DNA of 64,000 bases, taken from assembly GCA_041913045.1 (NCBI GenBank), contig JAYSGB010000001.1, positions 124,001-188,000 of the forward strand, given 5' to 3'. This document shows, one piece after another, positions 1 through 9,240 of the stretch (positions within the stretch are counted from its first letter, which is position 1; every line of letters starts with the position of its first letter). The translations under genes were made by a program, and so were the position numbers. The notes beneath the pieces were generated by a model. That model was given only the letters and a program-made list of their open reading frames with translations. It was not told the DNA's origin and searched no databases. The stretch is from CAMLOF01 sp041913045 (lineage in GTDB: Bacteria > Pseudomonadota > Gammaproteobacteria > Burkholderiales > Burkholderiaceae_C).

Positions 1-296
1 GGCACACGGATGAACTGCGAGTTCACGTCTGCCGAGCGGCGCAGCAGGATGATCTGGCTGACGTTGAAGCAAGAGCGAACAATTTCAATGGCGGAGAAAC
101 CCAGCAGCCGCAGCAGCGACAGCGGACGCCGAACGCGCGCATGGCCGTGCGGCAGCAAAGGCCTGGCCAAAAGCGGTGCCGCAATGCCAAGTGCACCGCC
201 CAGGAGCCACGCCCCCAGTTCAATGCTCTGGCTCAGCAGCAGCCACATCAGCAGCAAGCTGACGGACAACAAGGGGGACGGTAACCATCGTTTCAC
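1..296 (-). CDS. mnhE: Na+/H+ antiporter subunit E (MnhE/MrpE/PhaE), C-terminus outside window
   Basis: This is the N-terminal part of the small membrane subunit E of the multisubunit Mrp-type monovalent cation/proton antiporter. I translated it by hand from a GTG that overlaps the TGA of the upstream subunit D gene (GTGA). The product begins MKRWLPSPLLSV, followed by two hydrophobic stretches (about residues 8-25 and 30-45) and then LGFSAIEIVRSCFNVSQIIL. That matches the conserved N-terminal layout of MnhE, which is usually about 160 residues. Only about 98 codons lie in the window. Subunits F and G would be expected just beyond the edge. The GTG start and 4-base overlap imply translational coupling to subunit D. 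Confidence 0.85.
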   Translation of the reverse strand, partial: MKRWLPSPLLSVSLLLMWLLLSQSIELGAWLLGGALGIAAPLLARPLLPHGHARVRRPLSLLRLLGFSAIEIVRSCFNVSQIILLRRSADVNSQFIRV

Positions 297-1918
297 TTCG
301 CCATCTCCAATGCAGGGGGCCGTTGCACGGGCGGTTCACCCAAGATGTGCTGGCTGTAATCGGTGCTGCGCAGCAGGCCTTCGCTGGTACGGGCAAGGAA
401 GTCGAACACCGTGCCAGCCTGCAGGGTCAACGTTACACAAAGCACCACCAATCCACCGATGGACGCCACCTCGGTAGCCTGCAGCCGTGGCGGTGTGGTC
501 ACCCCGGATGCCCAGAAGATGCGCACCCCCAGGCGCATCAGCGCGATGATGGCCGCGAGACCTGCGGCAACGATCAAGGCGATGAGGAGCCACGTTGACA
601 CGGGCACCTCGTCGGGCGCGGCGGCAAGCAAAGCGTGGAAAAGGCTGAACTTGGCGACGAACCCCGCCAAGGGTGGCATGCCAGTGATGACCAGAGCGCA
701 CGCGGCAAAGCTCAGTCCCAGGAATGCAAAAGTGCCTGGAATGCCCACGCCCACTGGGTCTTCGGGTTTGTCTTCCACCGCAAAGGCTTCCATCGTCAGG
801 GTCAGCAAGGCAGAACCCGGCGGCCGCATCCGCTCGGTGAGTTCGATCAGCAGCATGAAGGCCGCCATGGCCAGGGTTGAACCGATCAGGTAATAAAGGC
901 CAGACGCCAGCACAGCACTGCCCGAGTGGCCGATGACGGCCAGAAGGGTTCCGGAGGAGATGATGGCGCCAAAGCCCGCCATGCGCCCGCCGTCCTGGCT
1001 GGCCAGCATCCCGATAGCGCCGAAGAGCAGCGTCGCCATGCCTGCGGCGGTGAGTGCGGCCAACCCGAAGTTGGTCAGCTCACCGGCCTGATCGCCAAAC
1101 ACCGTGACCCACACCCGCAACACCGCATAAACGCCGACCTTGGTCATGAGCACCAGCATGGCCCCGACGGGCGCAGATGCTGACGCATAGGTGGTAGGCA
1201 GCCAGAACCCGAGCGGCCACATGGCACCCTTGGTGAGGAAGGCGAGTGCAAGCACCGTCACGCCAATCTGCAGCAGCCAGGCGTCCTGCCCGGCGAGCAT
1301 GGGCACACGCCCCGCAAGATCGGCGATGTTGAGGGTGCCCGATGCCGCGTAGATGAGCGACACACCGATGAGGAACAGCAGCGACGCCACCAGGTTGACC
1401 GCTACGTATTGCATGCCGGCCTGAATGCGGCGCAAGTTGTAGCCGTGCAGCACCAGCCCATAGGACGCTGCCAGCATGACCTCAAAGAACACGAAGAGGT
1501 TGAAGAGGTCGTTGGTCAGGAATGCGCCGTTGAGCCCCATCAGCATGAACTGAAAGAGCGAGTGAAAGCTCACGCCGACACGGTCCCATCGCCTTGCCGA
1601 GAACACCAATACGGCCAGCGCGATGGTGGCGGTCAGCAGCAGCATAAGCGCAGTCAGCCGGTCCACCACCAAAGCAATGCCAAAAGGCGCGGCCCAGTTC
1701 GAGGCGAGGTACACACCAATGCCTGCGGGCCAGTGGTCTGCATCGGCCATGAGCAACAGCGCCAGGGCCACCAGCCACAGTAGCACGCCACTGCCCAGGC
1801 CCAAAGCGAACTTCAGGGTGTGCCGTCGCTGGTTGACGGGAATCAGCACGGCACCGGCCAGCAGCGGCAGCAGCACTGGCACGATGACAAGGTGCTGCAT
1901 CCAGGGCAGTGGGTTCAT
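293..1918 (-). CDS. mnhD: Na+/H+ antiporter subunit D (MnhD/MrpD/PhaD)
   Basis: This is the large polytopic subunit of the Mrp antiporter, homologous to the proton-pumping NuoN/NuoM subunits of complex I. The 541 residues are almost wholly hydrophobic, with about 14 membrane segments. NuoM-like stretches are visible around residues 125-160 (FMLMGLNGAFLTNDLFNLFVFFEVML) and 225-245 (FLTKGAMWPLGFWLP), which carry the conserved Glu and Lys residues of this family. The start overlaps the end of subunit C by 4 bases (ATGA), and the end overlaps subunit E. It works in the inner membrane with A, C and E-G in sodium/proton exchange, pH homeostasis and salt tolerance. Confidence 0.93.
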   Translation of the reverse strand: MNPLPWMQHLVIVPVLLPLLAGAVLIPVNQRRHTLKFALGLGSGVLLWLVALALLLMADADHWPAGIGVYLASNWAAPFGIALVVDRLTALMLLLTATIALAVLVFSARRWDRVGVSFHSLFQFMLMGLNGAFLTNDLFNLFVFFEVMLAASYGLVLHGYNLRRIQAGMQYVAVNLVASLLFLIGVSLIYAASGTLNIADLAGRVPMLAGQDAWLLQIGVTVLALAFLTKGAMWPLGFWLPTTYASASAPVGAMLVLMTKVGVYAVLRVWVTVFGDQAGELTNFGLAALTAAGMATLLFGAIGMLASQDGGRMAGFGAIISSGTLLAVIGHSGSAVLASGLYYLIGSTLAMAAFMLLIELTERMRPPGSALLTLTMEAFAVEDKPEDPVGVGIPGTFAFLGLSFAACALVITGMPPLAGFVAKFSLFHALLAAAPDEVPVSTWLLIALIVAAGLAAIIALMRLGVRIFWASGVTTPPRLQATEVASIGGLVVLCVTLTLQAGTVFDFLARTSEGLLRSTDYSQHILGEPPVQRPPALEMAK

Positions 1919-2256
1919 GGCTGGGGCTCCTCGCCGTCGACATGGTCACTGCCGGAGAGTCCGCGCGCGCCGATCATCATCACCAGATACAGCGCCGTGG
2001 TTGCAAAACCGATCACAATGGCCGTCAGCACCAGCCCCTGGGGCAGAGGATCGGCGAACTGCGCGGGGTCAACGGCTGGCGTGGTGGTGATGGGCGGCTG
2101 GTTCACCGACAACCTGCCCATGGCGAATATGAACAGGTTGACGGCGTAGGACATGAGCAACAAGCCGGTGATCAACTGAAAGGTGCGAGGCCGCAGGATC
2201 AGCCAGATGCCTGAGCCGAAGACCACACCAACGGATATGGCCAGTACGAGTTCCAT
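1915..2256 (-). CDS. mnhC: Na+/H+ antiporter subunit C (MnhC/MrpC/PhaC)
   Basis: This 113-residue subunit is homologous to NuoK of complex I and has three predicted membrane helices (about residues 2-20, 28-48 and 68-93). The segment FQLITGLLLMSYAVNLFIFAMG and the following NQPPITTTPAVDPAQFADPLPQGLVLTAIVIGFA are characteristic of MrpC, including the DPLPQALVLTAIVI-like signature. Its ATG shares one base with the TGA of the A subunit gene (TGATG), and its own stop overlaps the D subunit start by 4 bases. The length is normal for the family. The acidic residues expected in the second and third helices of NuoK are replaced, as is usual in MrpC. Confidence 0.93.
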   Translation of the reverse strand: MELVLAISVGVVFGSGIWLILRPRTFQLITGLLLMSYAVNLFIFAMGRLSVNQPPITTTPAVDPAQFADPLPQGLVLTAIVIGFATTALYLVMMIGARGLSGSDHVDGEEPQP

Positions 2257-5165
2257 CAGGGCTCTCTCCTTGCGTCAGAGGTCGGGGTGTCGGGCGTCAA
2301 TCCGTCCGCCGCGTGGCGATGCCCGCGCAGCGACTGGTGCGCCAGCGCGACCAGCATGAGCATGGTGGTGCCAACCACCACGGCGAACACCCCCAGGTCG
2401 AACACAAATGCGCTAGGCAGATGCAGTTCGCCCACGAGTGGCAAATTGACATGCGCGGTGTGCGTGGTCAGGAAGGGATGGCCAAACCACCAGGCGCCCA
2501 GCCCCGTGGCACAGGCAATCAGCAAGCCCGCGCCTAGCCAGCGGTGAGGCCGCAAGTGAATGTGGCTCTCGACCCAAACTGCACCGGCGAGCATGTATTG
2601 CACAAGTATCGCGACCGCGAAGATCAGCCCCGCGACAAAACCGCCTCCGGGCAGGTTGTGACCGCGCATGAAGAAGTACACGGCGATCACGCCCATGAAG
2701 GGCAACAGCAGGCGCAGGTAGATGCCCGGAACCAGCAGGTAACCGCTGTTGGCCTGTTCCGCGGGTGTCTGACGACTGGCCGGATCGCCCTGGAAGTCTT
2801 GTTGAGGCGGCACGCCTGTGGTTTCTGGCGCCGGTCTGAAGCGGCGCAACAGCGCATAGACCGTGAGCGCGACGATGGCAAGCACCGTGATTTCGCCAAG
2901 CGTGTCGAAACTGCGGAAGTCCACGAGCAACACGTTGACCACATTGCTGCCGCCACCGCCGCCGAGCGCATTGAGCAGGAAGAAGTCGGCAATGGTGTCC
3001 GGCGCGGGATGCACCATGACGGCGAACGTCAGCGCAGCCAGCGCAGCACCACCGCCTACGGCGATCGAGAGATCTCGGGTGCGCCGCCCCCAGACACGCC
3101 ACAAGGGCTGAGGTGAGCCATCAATCGATTCCAGTCTGGGCGGCAGCCAGCGCAGGCCCAGCAGAATGAGCACGGTGGTCACTGTCTCAACCATCAGCTG
3201 GGTCAGCGCAAGGTCGGGGGCAGAAAGCCACATGAAGGTCGCCGCGGTGACGATGCCCGTGCCGCCGACCAAGGCCAGGGCAGCCAGACGGTGGTACTTT
3301 GCCATCCAGGCCCCCGCCACCGCGCAACCTGCGCCAACCAACCACATCATGGCAAACAGTGGGTCGAACTCCTGCTTGAGTGTGATGGCCCATGCTGGCG
3401 GCGAACCTGCCAGCAACATGGGAACGACGAGCAAGCCGAGCATCATCAACAGAAGCTGGGGTTGCAGACGCTGGGTGCCGACATGCCGCAGCAACCACCC
3501 TGCCCCATGGGTGATCTGCAGCATCACGGTTTCGTAGGCCTGGGCACCGTTGAACCGGTGAACGAGCGGAACCCGCTCACGCTGCTGCAGGTTGAAATGG
3601 CGGCGGAGCACGACGTACAACAACACCCCGCCAAGAAGCGCCAGCACACTCATCAGCAAAGGCAGGTTGACGCCGTGCCAGACCGCCAGGTCGTAGGCGG
3701 GCGCGGCCTCGCCCAGCGTGGCACGCACGGCAAGGTTCAACACGGGTTCGATGCTGACGCCGGGTGCAATGCCCACGACCAGGCAAGCCAGCACAAGGAG
3801 TTCGACAGGCAAGCGCATCCAGTGAGGGGGCTCGTGCGGGTCTCGCGGCAGCTCTTGCGAGGGCGTGCCAAAGAACACGGAGATGAAGCGCAGCGAGTAG
3901 GCGACACTGAACATGCCCATGGCCACCGCAGCAACGGACATCCACCAGTTGCTGTCGCCACCCACATGGATGGTCTCGGCAAAGAACATTTCTTTGGACA
4001 GGAAGCCGTTGAGCAAAGGCACCCCCGCCATGGCACCGCTGGCAACAATGGCCAATGTGGCAGTGATTGGCAACTTGTGGCGCAGGCCGCGAAGCAGGCG
4101 CAGGTCGCGCGTGCCGGATTCATGATCGATGATGCCTGCAGCCATGAACAGCGATGCCTTGAAGACGGCATGGTTCAGGATATGGAAGACCGCCGCAACA
4201 ATTGCCATGGGTGTGCCAATGCCGATCAGCACCGTTATGAGGCCCAAGTGACTGATGGTGGAGTACGCGAGCAATCCTTTGAGGTCGTGCTGGAATATGG
4301 CGATGAACGCGCCTATGAGCAGGGTACAGACACCGGCACCACCGATCAGCCAGGTCCATTCCGGGGTACCTGCCAGCGCGGGCCACAGGCGCACCAGCAG
4401 GAACACGCCGGCCTTCACCATGGTGGCCGAATGCAGATACGAGGACACGGGTGTGGGAGCGGCCATCGCATGGGGCAGCCAGAAGTGGAAAGGGAACTGC
4501 GCGCTCTTGGTCAGCGCCCCCAGGGCAATCAGCACCAGTGCGGGCAGGTAAAGGTCATGGCCCCGGATTTTTTCGCCAGCCGCGAGCACCACATCCAGGT
4601 CATAGCTGCCAACCACATGCCCCAGCACCAGCACCCCGACAAGCAGGCACAAACCGCCCGTGGCTGTGACGGTAAAGGCCATCCGGGCGCCACGGCGCGC
4701 GTCAGCACGGTGATGCCAATACCCGATGAGCAGGAAGGAGGTGAGACTTGTCAGCTCCCAAAACACCACGAGCTGAACCAGGTTGCCCGACAACACCACC
4801 CCGAGCATGGAGCCCATGAAAGCCAGCAGGAAGGAAAAGAACCGCGGCACCGGGTCTTCGGCGGACATGTAGTAGCGCGCATACAGCACCACCAGCAGAC
4901 CGATGGCCAATACGAGCATGGCAAAAACCCATGCCAGCCCATCGACGCGCAGCACAAAGTTCAACCCGATGGCGGGCAACCAGGCGAATTCCGCACGCAG
5001 TACCTCGCCGCTGGCGACCTGCGGGAACAACAGGCATCCGGCGAGCAGCCCATACACCGTCACCCCGATCGCCAGCCACGATTCGCGGTTGCGCGCATCC
5101 TGCGGCATCAGTGCCGCCAGAACGCTGCCGATGAAGGGGACGAGAACGAGGGATGCGAGCATCAT
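2256..5165 (-). CDS. mnhA: Na+/H+ antiporter subunit A fused to subunit B (MnhAB/PhaAB)
   Basis: This is the largest antiporter subunit, a NuoL-like channel protein of 969 residues. The first 600 or so residues match NuoL/MrpA, for example ELTSLTSFLLIGYWHHR near 137 and the segment TKSAQFPFHFWLPHAMAAP near 215. A DUF4040-type segment follows (SAPDLALTQLMVETVTTVLILLGL near 655). The last 150 residues are an MrpB domain, recognisable by LVPGIYLRLLLPFMGVIAVYFFMRGHNLPGGGFVAG. The fusion explains why no separate mnhB gene lies between A and C, and PhaAB of rhizobia is built the same way. It is first in the operon. ATG at 5165 or 5162 is possible, and neither has a strong ribosome binding site. Confidence 0.93.
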   Translation of the reverse strand: MMLASLVLVPFIGSVLAALMPQDARNRESWLAIGVTVYGLLAGCLLFPQVASGEVLRAEFAWLPAIGLNFVLRVDGLAWVFAMLVLAIGLLVVLYARYYMSAEDPVPRFFSFLLAFMGSMLGVVLSGNLVQLVVFWELTSLTSFLLIGYWHHRADARRGARMAFTVTATGGLCLLVGVLVLGHVVGSYDLDVVLAAGEKIRGHDLYLPALVLIALGALTKSAQFPFHFWLPHAMAAPTPVSSYLHSATMVKAGVFLLVRLWPALAGTPEWTWLIGGAGVCTLLIGAFIAIFQHDLKGLLAYSTISHLGLITVLIGIGTPMAIVAAVFHILNHAVFKASLFMAAGIIDHESGTRDLRLLRGLRHKLPITATLAIVASGAMAGVPLLNGFLSKEMFFAETIHVGGDSNWWMSVAAVAMGMFSVAYSLRFISVFFGTPSQELPRDPHEPPHWMRLPVELLVLACLVVGIAPGVSIEPVLNLAVRATLGEAAPAYDLAVWHGVNLPLLMSVLALLGGVLLYVVLRRHFNLQQRERVPLVHRFNGAQAYETVMLQITHGAGWLLRHVGTQRLQPQLLLMMLGLLVVPMLLAGSPPAWAITLKQEFDPLFAMMWLVGAGCAVAGAWMAKYHRLAALALVGGTGIVTAATFMWLSAPDLALTQLMVETVTTVLILLGLRWLPPRLESIDGSPQPLWRVWGRRTRDLSIAVGGGAALAALTFAVMVHPAPDTIADFFLLNALGGGGGSNVVNVLLVDFRSFDTLGEITVLAIVALTVYALLRRFRPAPETTGVPPQQDFQGDPASRQTPAEQANSGYLLVPGIYLRLLLPFMGVIAVYFFMRGHNLPGGGFVAGLIFAVAILVQYMLAGAVWVESHIHLRPHRWLGAGLLIACATGLGAWWFGHPFLTTHTAHVNLPLVGELHLPSAFVFDLGVFAVVVGTTMLMLVALAHQSLRGHRHAADGLTPDTPTSDARREP

Positions 5166-5447
5166 CTATCGTGTTCAGTGGCGGGTTGAGTGACATGTCG
5201 GGTTTGACCGACGCCCGTCGTCTGCACGACGACCTCGTTCAGCAAGAGGATGTTGGATTCTTGGCATCCATTGCTTTGCCAACCATGCAGGAAGATGGTT
5301 GAACAAACTTGCCGAACGAAGCCTATATTACCAACCATGCTGGCTGGCGTGTGCGCAAATGCCTTGCGCGCGGCTGCGGAGCGCAGCCGGTGGGCCCGGC
5401 TGGCTTTGAACGGCACCAGCGCAATGGGGCTGGTGCGTTCGAGAGGT
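5166..5447. other. Intergenic region between the Bug-protein gene and the Mrp operon
   Basis: These 282 bases must hold the promoter of the minus-strand antiporter operon. A small open frame on the minus strand (84 codons) crosses it, but its composition and lack of family features make it unlikely to be real. The only clear structure is an 8-base-pair stem-loop at 5371-5389, listed separately. I could not assign a promoter with confidence. Confidence 0.5.
5371..5389. terminator. Stem-loop, possible terminator after the Bug-protein gene
   Basis: CGGCTGCG-GAG-CGCAGCCG forms a perfect 8-base-pair stem with a 3-base loop. It lies 59 bases after the stop of the minus-strand binding-protein gene and before the antiporter operon. 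No run of T follows on either strand, so intrinsic termination is only a possibility. It may be one of the GC-rich repetitive hairpins seen elsewhere in this window. Confidence 0.4.
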
Positions 5448-6425
5448 TCAGTCCAGCTTCAGCTTCTGGCGGTCCACCACGGTTTTGTAGACCTCGTACT
5501 CGGCCTTGATCTGCGCGGTGAACTCGGAAGGTGTGTTGCCCACGATGAGGGAGCCGGTGTCCTCGATGCGCTTTCTCACGGCCGGGTCGGCCAGCGCCTG
5601 GCGGGTGGCGTTGTAGACCTTGTCCGTCACCTCCTTGGGCAGGCCCTTGGGGCCGATGATGCCGTAGTAGGCCATGCGGTTCACAGGCTCCAGCCCCACT
5701 TCCTTGAAGGTGGGCACCTCGGGCAGGGTTGCCAGGCGGTTGGGTGCGGCCACGACGATGGCCACCAACTTGCCGGCCTTGATGTGCGGCAGCGCCGAGG
5801 GCAGGTTGTCAAAGATGATGGGCACCTGGCCCGCCACCGCGTCGTTGAGCGCCGGGCCTGCGCCACGGTAGGGAATGTGGGTGATGAAGGTGCCCGTGAG
5901 GCTCTTGAACAGCTCAGTCTGCAGGTGGCCGATGCCGCCCGTGCCGGAGCTGGCGTAGCTGTATTTGCCGGGGTTTTTCTTCAGATCAGCCAGGAAGGCG
6001 GCGTAGTCCTTGGCCGGGAAGCTGGGGTGCACGGCAATCACGTTGGGTGTGGCCGCGATGTTGATGACCGGTGTGAAGTCGGTGAGGGTGTTGTAGGGAA
6101 TCTTGGCGTTAATGGCCGGATTGGCAGCCGTGGTGGACACGGTGGCAATGCCCAGGGTGTGTCCGTCTGGCGCGCTGCGTGCCAGTTCGGCAGCCCCCAC
6201 CACGCCGCCTCCGCCCGGGCGGTTTTCCACAATGACCGACTGCCCCAGCGACTTGCTCAGGGGGTCGGCAATGACGCGGGCAATGATGTCGGTGGTGCCG
6301 CCAGCCGCGAATGGCACTTGCAGGCGGATGACCTTGCTGGGGTAGGCCTGCGACCAGACCAGCGGAGAAACACCAAGCGTGGCAGCGGCCACGCCAAGAG
6401 ACACCAGATGACGGCGAGCGATCAT
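5448..6425 (-). CDS. Tripartite tricarboxylate transporter family substrate-binding protein (Bug/TctC)
   Basis: This is a periplasmic solute-binding protein of the Bug (TctC) family, 325 residues from the chosen start. An N-terminal Tat-like or Sec signal (MIARRHLVSLGVAAATLGVSPLVWSQ) precedes the mature YPSKVIRLQVPFAAGGTTDIIARVIA, the typical first-strand motif of Bug proteins. ATG at 6425 is preferred over an in-frame TTG at 6431 because CAGGAG sits 8 bases upstream of it. No TctA or TctB membrane subunits are nearby, so it is an orphan binding protein, as is common in Bordetella and Comamonadaceae. It lies downstream of the aldose-epimerase gene on the same strand. Its ligand cannot be told from the sequence. 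Confidence 0.9.
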   Translation of the reverse strand: MIARRHLVSLGVAAATLGVSPLVWSQAYPSKVIRLQVPFAAGGTTDIIARVIADPLSKSLGQSVIVENRPGGGGVVGAAELARSAPDGHTLGIATVSTTAANPAINAKIPYNTLTDFTPVINIAATPNVIAVHPSFPAKDYAAFLADLKKNPGKYSYASSGTGGIGHLQTELFKSLTGTFITHIPYRGAGPALNDAVAGQVPIIFDNLPSALPHIKAGKLVAIVVAAPNRLATLPEVPTFKEVGLEPVNRMAYYGIIGPKGLPKEVTDKVYNATRQALADPAVRKRIEDTGSLIVGNTPSEFTAQIKAEYEVYKTVVDRQKLKLD

Positions 6426-6521
6426 GAGCAAGACTCCTGTACGGATTGCAACAAAAGGAATGTTGCAACGATACCGCCGGAGCCGCCCGCTGCCTTTGGC
6501 AAATTCACCTAGGCGTTTTCC

Positions 6522-7529
6522 CTAGGCCACCAGGAAACGGTAGCCCGTAACGGCCCGGTAAGGCCGCCCCGGCGCCACAAGGTTCAGCGGGAACGCTGGG
6601 CAGTGCGGCGCGTTGGGGTACTGCTGCGGCTCCAGGCACACGCCCATGCGCGGGCCGTGCGGGGCGCCCAGCTTGTCGCCGGTGTAGAGCTGCATCACCG
6701 GCTCGGTGGACCAGGTCTCCATCACGCGGCCGGTAGCGTCGCAACCCAGGCGGGCGCACAGGCGGGGCTGCCCTTGCACCGCTGGCGGTTGCAGCACATA
6801 GGCGTGGTCAAAGGCCCCCGCTTCGGCCAGCGCGCGGGGCTGGCGCAGGTCCAGTGCGGTGGCGGCCACGGCGCGGCGTTCGCCCGTGGGCACGTTGTCT
6901 GGTGCGGTGGCCAGTGTTTCGTTGGCCAGCACCTGCAGCCAGTGGCCGTCGATGGTGCGCTGCCCGGGCAGACCCAGGTTGAAGTAGCCGTGGCTGGTGA
7001 AGCTGGCGGGGGTGGGGGCGCCTTCACACGTGGCCTCGTGTTCTATGAGCAGTTCGTCGCCCTGGCCCAGACGGTAGCTCAGGCGCAGGTCCAGCGTGCC
7101 AGGAAAGCCCGTTTCCTGCGCGGGCATGCGCAACTGCAGCACCAGCGCAGACTCGTCGTGGCTGACCACGTTGAACACCTGATGGCGTGAGCCGCGCGGG
7201 CCGCCGTGCAGGCAGTGCGGGCCTTCGTTGGCGCCCAGGCGGTAGGTTTGCCCGCCAAGGGTGAACTGCGCGCCCGCAATGCGCCCGGCATAAGGCGCCA
7301 CAAAGGCCCCCAGCGACGGCGACCCGGCCAGCACCTCCTGCAAGCCGCTGTACCCCAGGGCCACGTCGCCCGGCTGGCCGTGGTGGTCGGGCACCTGTAT
7401 CTGCATGATCTTGGCACCCACGTTGGTGATGGCAACAGTCATGCCGCTGCCATTGCGCAGGAAGTACAGGCCGGTGGAGCGGCCGTCCACTTGGCCAGCG
7501 AAGCGTTGGGGGTCCAGAACGGTGGGCAT
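6522..7529 (-). CDS. galM: Aldose 1-epimerase (galactose mutarotase family)
   Basis: This 335-residue protein of the aldose 1-epimerase family interconverts alpha and beta anomers of free sugars. It begins MPTVLDPQRFAGQVDGR. Family landmarks include GAKIMQIQVPDHHG, the substrate-binding segment NEGPHCLHGGPRGSRHQVF with the catalytic-type His, and FTSHGYFNLGLPG with the second conserved His. A catalytic Glu is expected in the C-terminal MGVCLEPQQYPNAPH. An upstream extension of the open frame to 8090 runs antisense to the chemoreceptor gene and is not coding. Next to uronate and aldarate genes it may act on hexuronates or related sugars, which is inference. Confidence 0.88.
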   Translation of the reverse strand: MPTVLDPQRFAGQVDGRSTGLYFLRNGSGMTVAITNVGAKIMQIQVPDHHGQPGDVALGYSGLQEVLAGSPSLGAFVAPYAGRIAGAQFTLGGQTYRLGANEGPHCLHGGPRGSRHQVFNVVSHDESALVLQLRMPAQETGFPGTLDLRLSYRLGQGDELLIEHEATCEGAPTPASFTSHGYFNLGLPGQRTIDGHWLQVLANETLATAPDNVPTGERRAVAATALDLRQPRALAEAGAFDHAYVLQPPAVQGQPRLCARLGCDATGRVMETWSTEPVMQLYTGDKLGAPHGPRMGVCLEPQQYPNAPHCPAFPLNLVAPGRPYRAVTGYRFLVA

Positions 7530-7641
7530 GGAGCGCTGAGTCGGGGTTGATGAGCTAGGGATTTTCCCGCACATGAGGGGGTAAACGGCACCATTTGTCG
7601 CCTGCCGGATGTTTGCGCGGTGCACGCCTGTTGCAAGATAT

Positions 7642-7655
7642 CGAACGATCGTTCG
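7642..7655. promoter_or_regulatory. 14-base perfect palindrome in the galM/chemoreceptor divergent region
   Basis: CGAACGATCGTTCG reads the same on both strands and lies 22 bases before the chemoreceptor ATG, in the only intergenic space between two divergent genes. Short AT-flanked palindromes like this resemble operators of TetR-family repressors. No such regulator is encoded nearby, so the assignment is speculative. Confidence 0.3.
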
Positions 7656-7677
7656 TTTTTTCATCAGGAGTCGCTGA

Positions 7678-9240
7678 ATGCGCTTGAGTATTGCCGTCAA
7701 ACTGTGGTTGCCTACGCTGGTGGTGACGGTGGCGCTGATCGCCATGTCGGTGGGTTCGGCCGTGCGGACGGTGCGCTCGCAAGCCGAAACCACCCGCCAG
7801 CAAAGTGAGCAGCAGGCCAAGCTGGAAGGCGCGGCGCGCTGGAGCGGCCTGGCCCAGGCGAACGCCATGCGGCAGGTGGGCGCGGCGCTGGCCGCTGACG
7901 ACTCCGCCGCACAGCTTTTGCTGACCGACGCCACCCCCACGGCCAATGCCATAGGCCAGCTCAAGGCCGAACTGGGCCGTCTGCTGCAGCACCCAGACGA
8001 GCAACGCGAACTGGCCAACGTGCTGGCACGTGAAGCCGCTCTGGCCCAGGCACTGGAACAGGCCCGCACCCTGCGCGCCACGGGCGACATGGCCGCCGTG
8101 CAGGCCCACGTTCAGCAACAGGTGCAGCCTCGGCTGCAGGCCTTTACCACGGCACTGCACCAGCTGGTGGCGCTCACCGAAACAGGCGCCACGGCCCTGC
8201 GCGACAAAGTGGGGCAGGAACGCATGCGCACGGTGTGGGTGGTGGCGGCCATCATGGCCTTCATTGCCGTGGCCATTTCGCTGGGCACACGGCTGTTGCA
8301 ACGCAACGTGTGCGAGCCGTTGCAGCGCATCGTGGACACGGCCAAGGCCATCGGCCAGGGCAACCTGGCCGTGCGCATGGACACCACGCGGCGCGACGAG
8401 ATGGGCGACGTGCTGCGTGCGCTGCAGGGCATGGTGGCGTCGCTGGCCACGCTGCTGGAGCAGGTGCATGGCTCGGCCAGCAACATCAGCCTGGCCAGCG
8501 CCGAGATCGCCAGCGGCAACCAGAACCTGTCGGACCGCACGGAACACACTGCCAGCAACCTGCAGCAGACCACGGGGGTGATGAACCACCTGAACACCAG
8601 CCTGCGCGAAGCGGCCGAGGCCAGCCGGCACGCCAGCGAACTGGCGCAGTCGGCCTACCAGGTGGCGCAGACCAACGGGCAGACGGTGGGCAACGTGGTG
8701 AGCACCATGCACGAGATCCACGCGTCGTCCAGCAAGGTGGTGGAGATCATCGGCGTGATCGACGGCATTGCCTTCCAGACGAACATCCTGGCGCTGAACG
8801 CGGCTGTGGAGGCTGCGCGCGCGGGCGAGGCGGGCCGAGGCTTTGCCGTGGTGGCGGCGGAAGTGCGCGCACTGGCCGGGCGCAGCGCCGAGGCAGCCAA
8901 GGAGATCAAGGCGCTCATCGGCAATTCGGTGGATGGCGTGAACCGGGCTGCGGGTTTGGTGGACGGCGCGGGGCAGGCCATGCAGCAGCTGGTGATTGCC
9001 GTGCAGCAGGTGAGTGACATCGTGACGCAGGTGTCGCACGCCACGAGCAGCCAGATGCATGACATGCAGCAGGTGTATGCGAGCGTTGCGGAGCTGGACG
9101 GGATGACGCAGCAGAACGCGGCCCTGGTGGAGCAGAGCGCGGCGGCCACGGCGTCGCTGCACGAGCAGGTCACATTGATGGAAGGGCTGGTCAAGCGCTT
9201 CGCCTTGCCCGCTGGGCAGAGGCTGCTGACGGTGGGGTGA
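7678..9240 (+). CDS. Methyl-accepting chemotaxis protein
   Basis: This is a transmembrane chemoreceptor of 520 residues. A first membrane helix lies at about 8-30 (LWLPTLVVTVALIAMSVGSAV), then a helical periplasmic sensor of about 150 residues of the four-helix-bundle type. A second helix is near 185-206, followed by a HAMP linker. The cytoplasmic signalling domain carries the highly conserved hairpin tip (AFQTNILALNAAVEAARAGE, then GRGFAVVAAEVRALAGRSAEAAKEI). No C-terminal CheR/CheB-tethering pentapeptide is visible. The start is supported by CAGGAG upstream. It is divergent from galM and close to the aldarate genes, so a sugar or sugar-acid ligand is plausible but unproven. Confidence 0.93.
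   Translation: MRLSIAVKLWLPTLVVTVALIAMSVGSAVRTVRSQAETTRQQSEQQAKLEGAARWSGLAQANAMRQVGAALAADDSAAQLLLTDATPTANAIGQLKAELGRLLQHPDEQRELANVLAREAALAQALEQARTLRATGDMAAVQAHVQQQVQPRLQAFTTALHQLVALTETGATALRDKVGQERMRTVWVVAAIMAFIAVAISLGTRLLQRNVCEPLQRIVDTAKAIGQGNLAVRMDTTRRDEMGDVLRALQGMVASLATLLEQVHGSASNISLASAEIASGNQNLSDRTEHTASNLQQTTGVMNHLNTSLREAAEASRHASELAQSAYQVAQTNGQTVGNVVSTMHEIHASSSKVVEIIGVIDGIAFQTNILALNAAVEAARAGEAGRGFAVVAAEVRALAGRSAEAAKEIKALIGNSVDGVNRAAGLVDGAGQAMQQLVIAVQQVSDIVTQVSHATSSQMHDMQQVYASVAELDGMTQQNAALVEQSAAATASLHEQVTLMEGLVKRFALPAGQRLLTVG

Noticed and set aside
3291..5189. Long plus-strand open frame opposite the antiporter A gene
   Set aside because: The translation is rich in His and Gln with no family features; the opposite strand encodes a clear NuoL-like subunit.
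5162..5416. Small minus-strand frame before the antiporter operon
   Set aside because: It has no recognisable family, no ribosome binding site, and crosses the region where the operon promoter should be.
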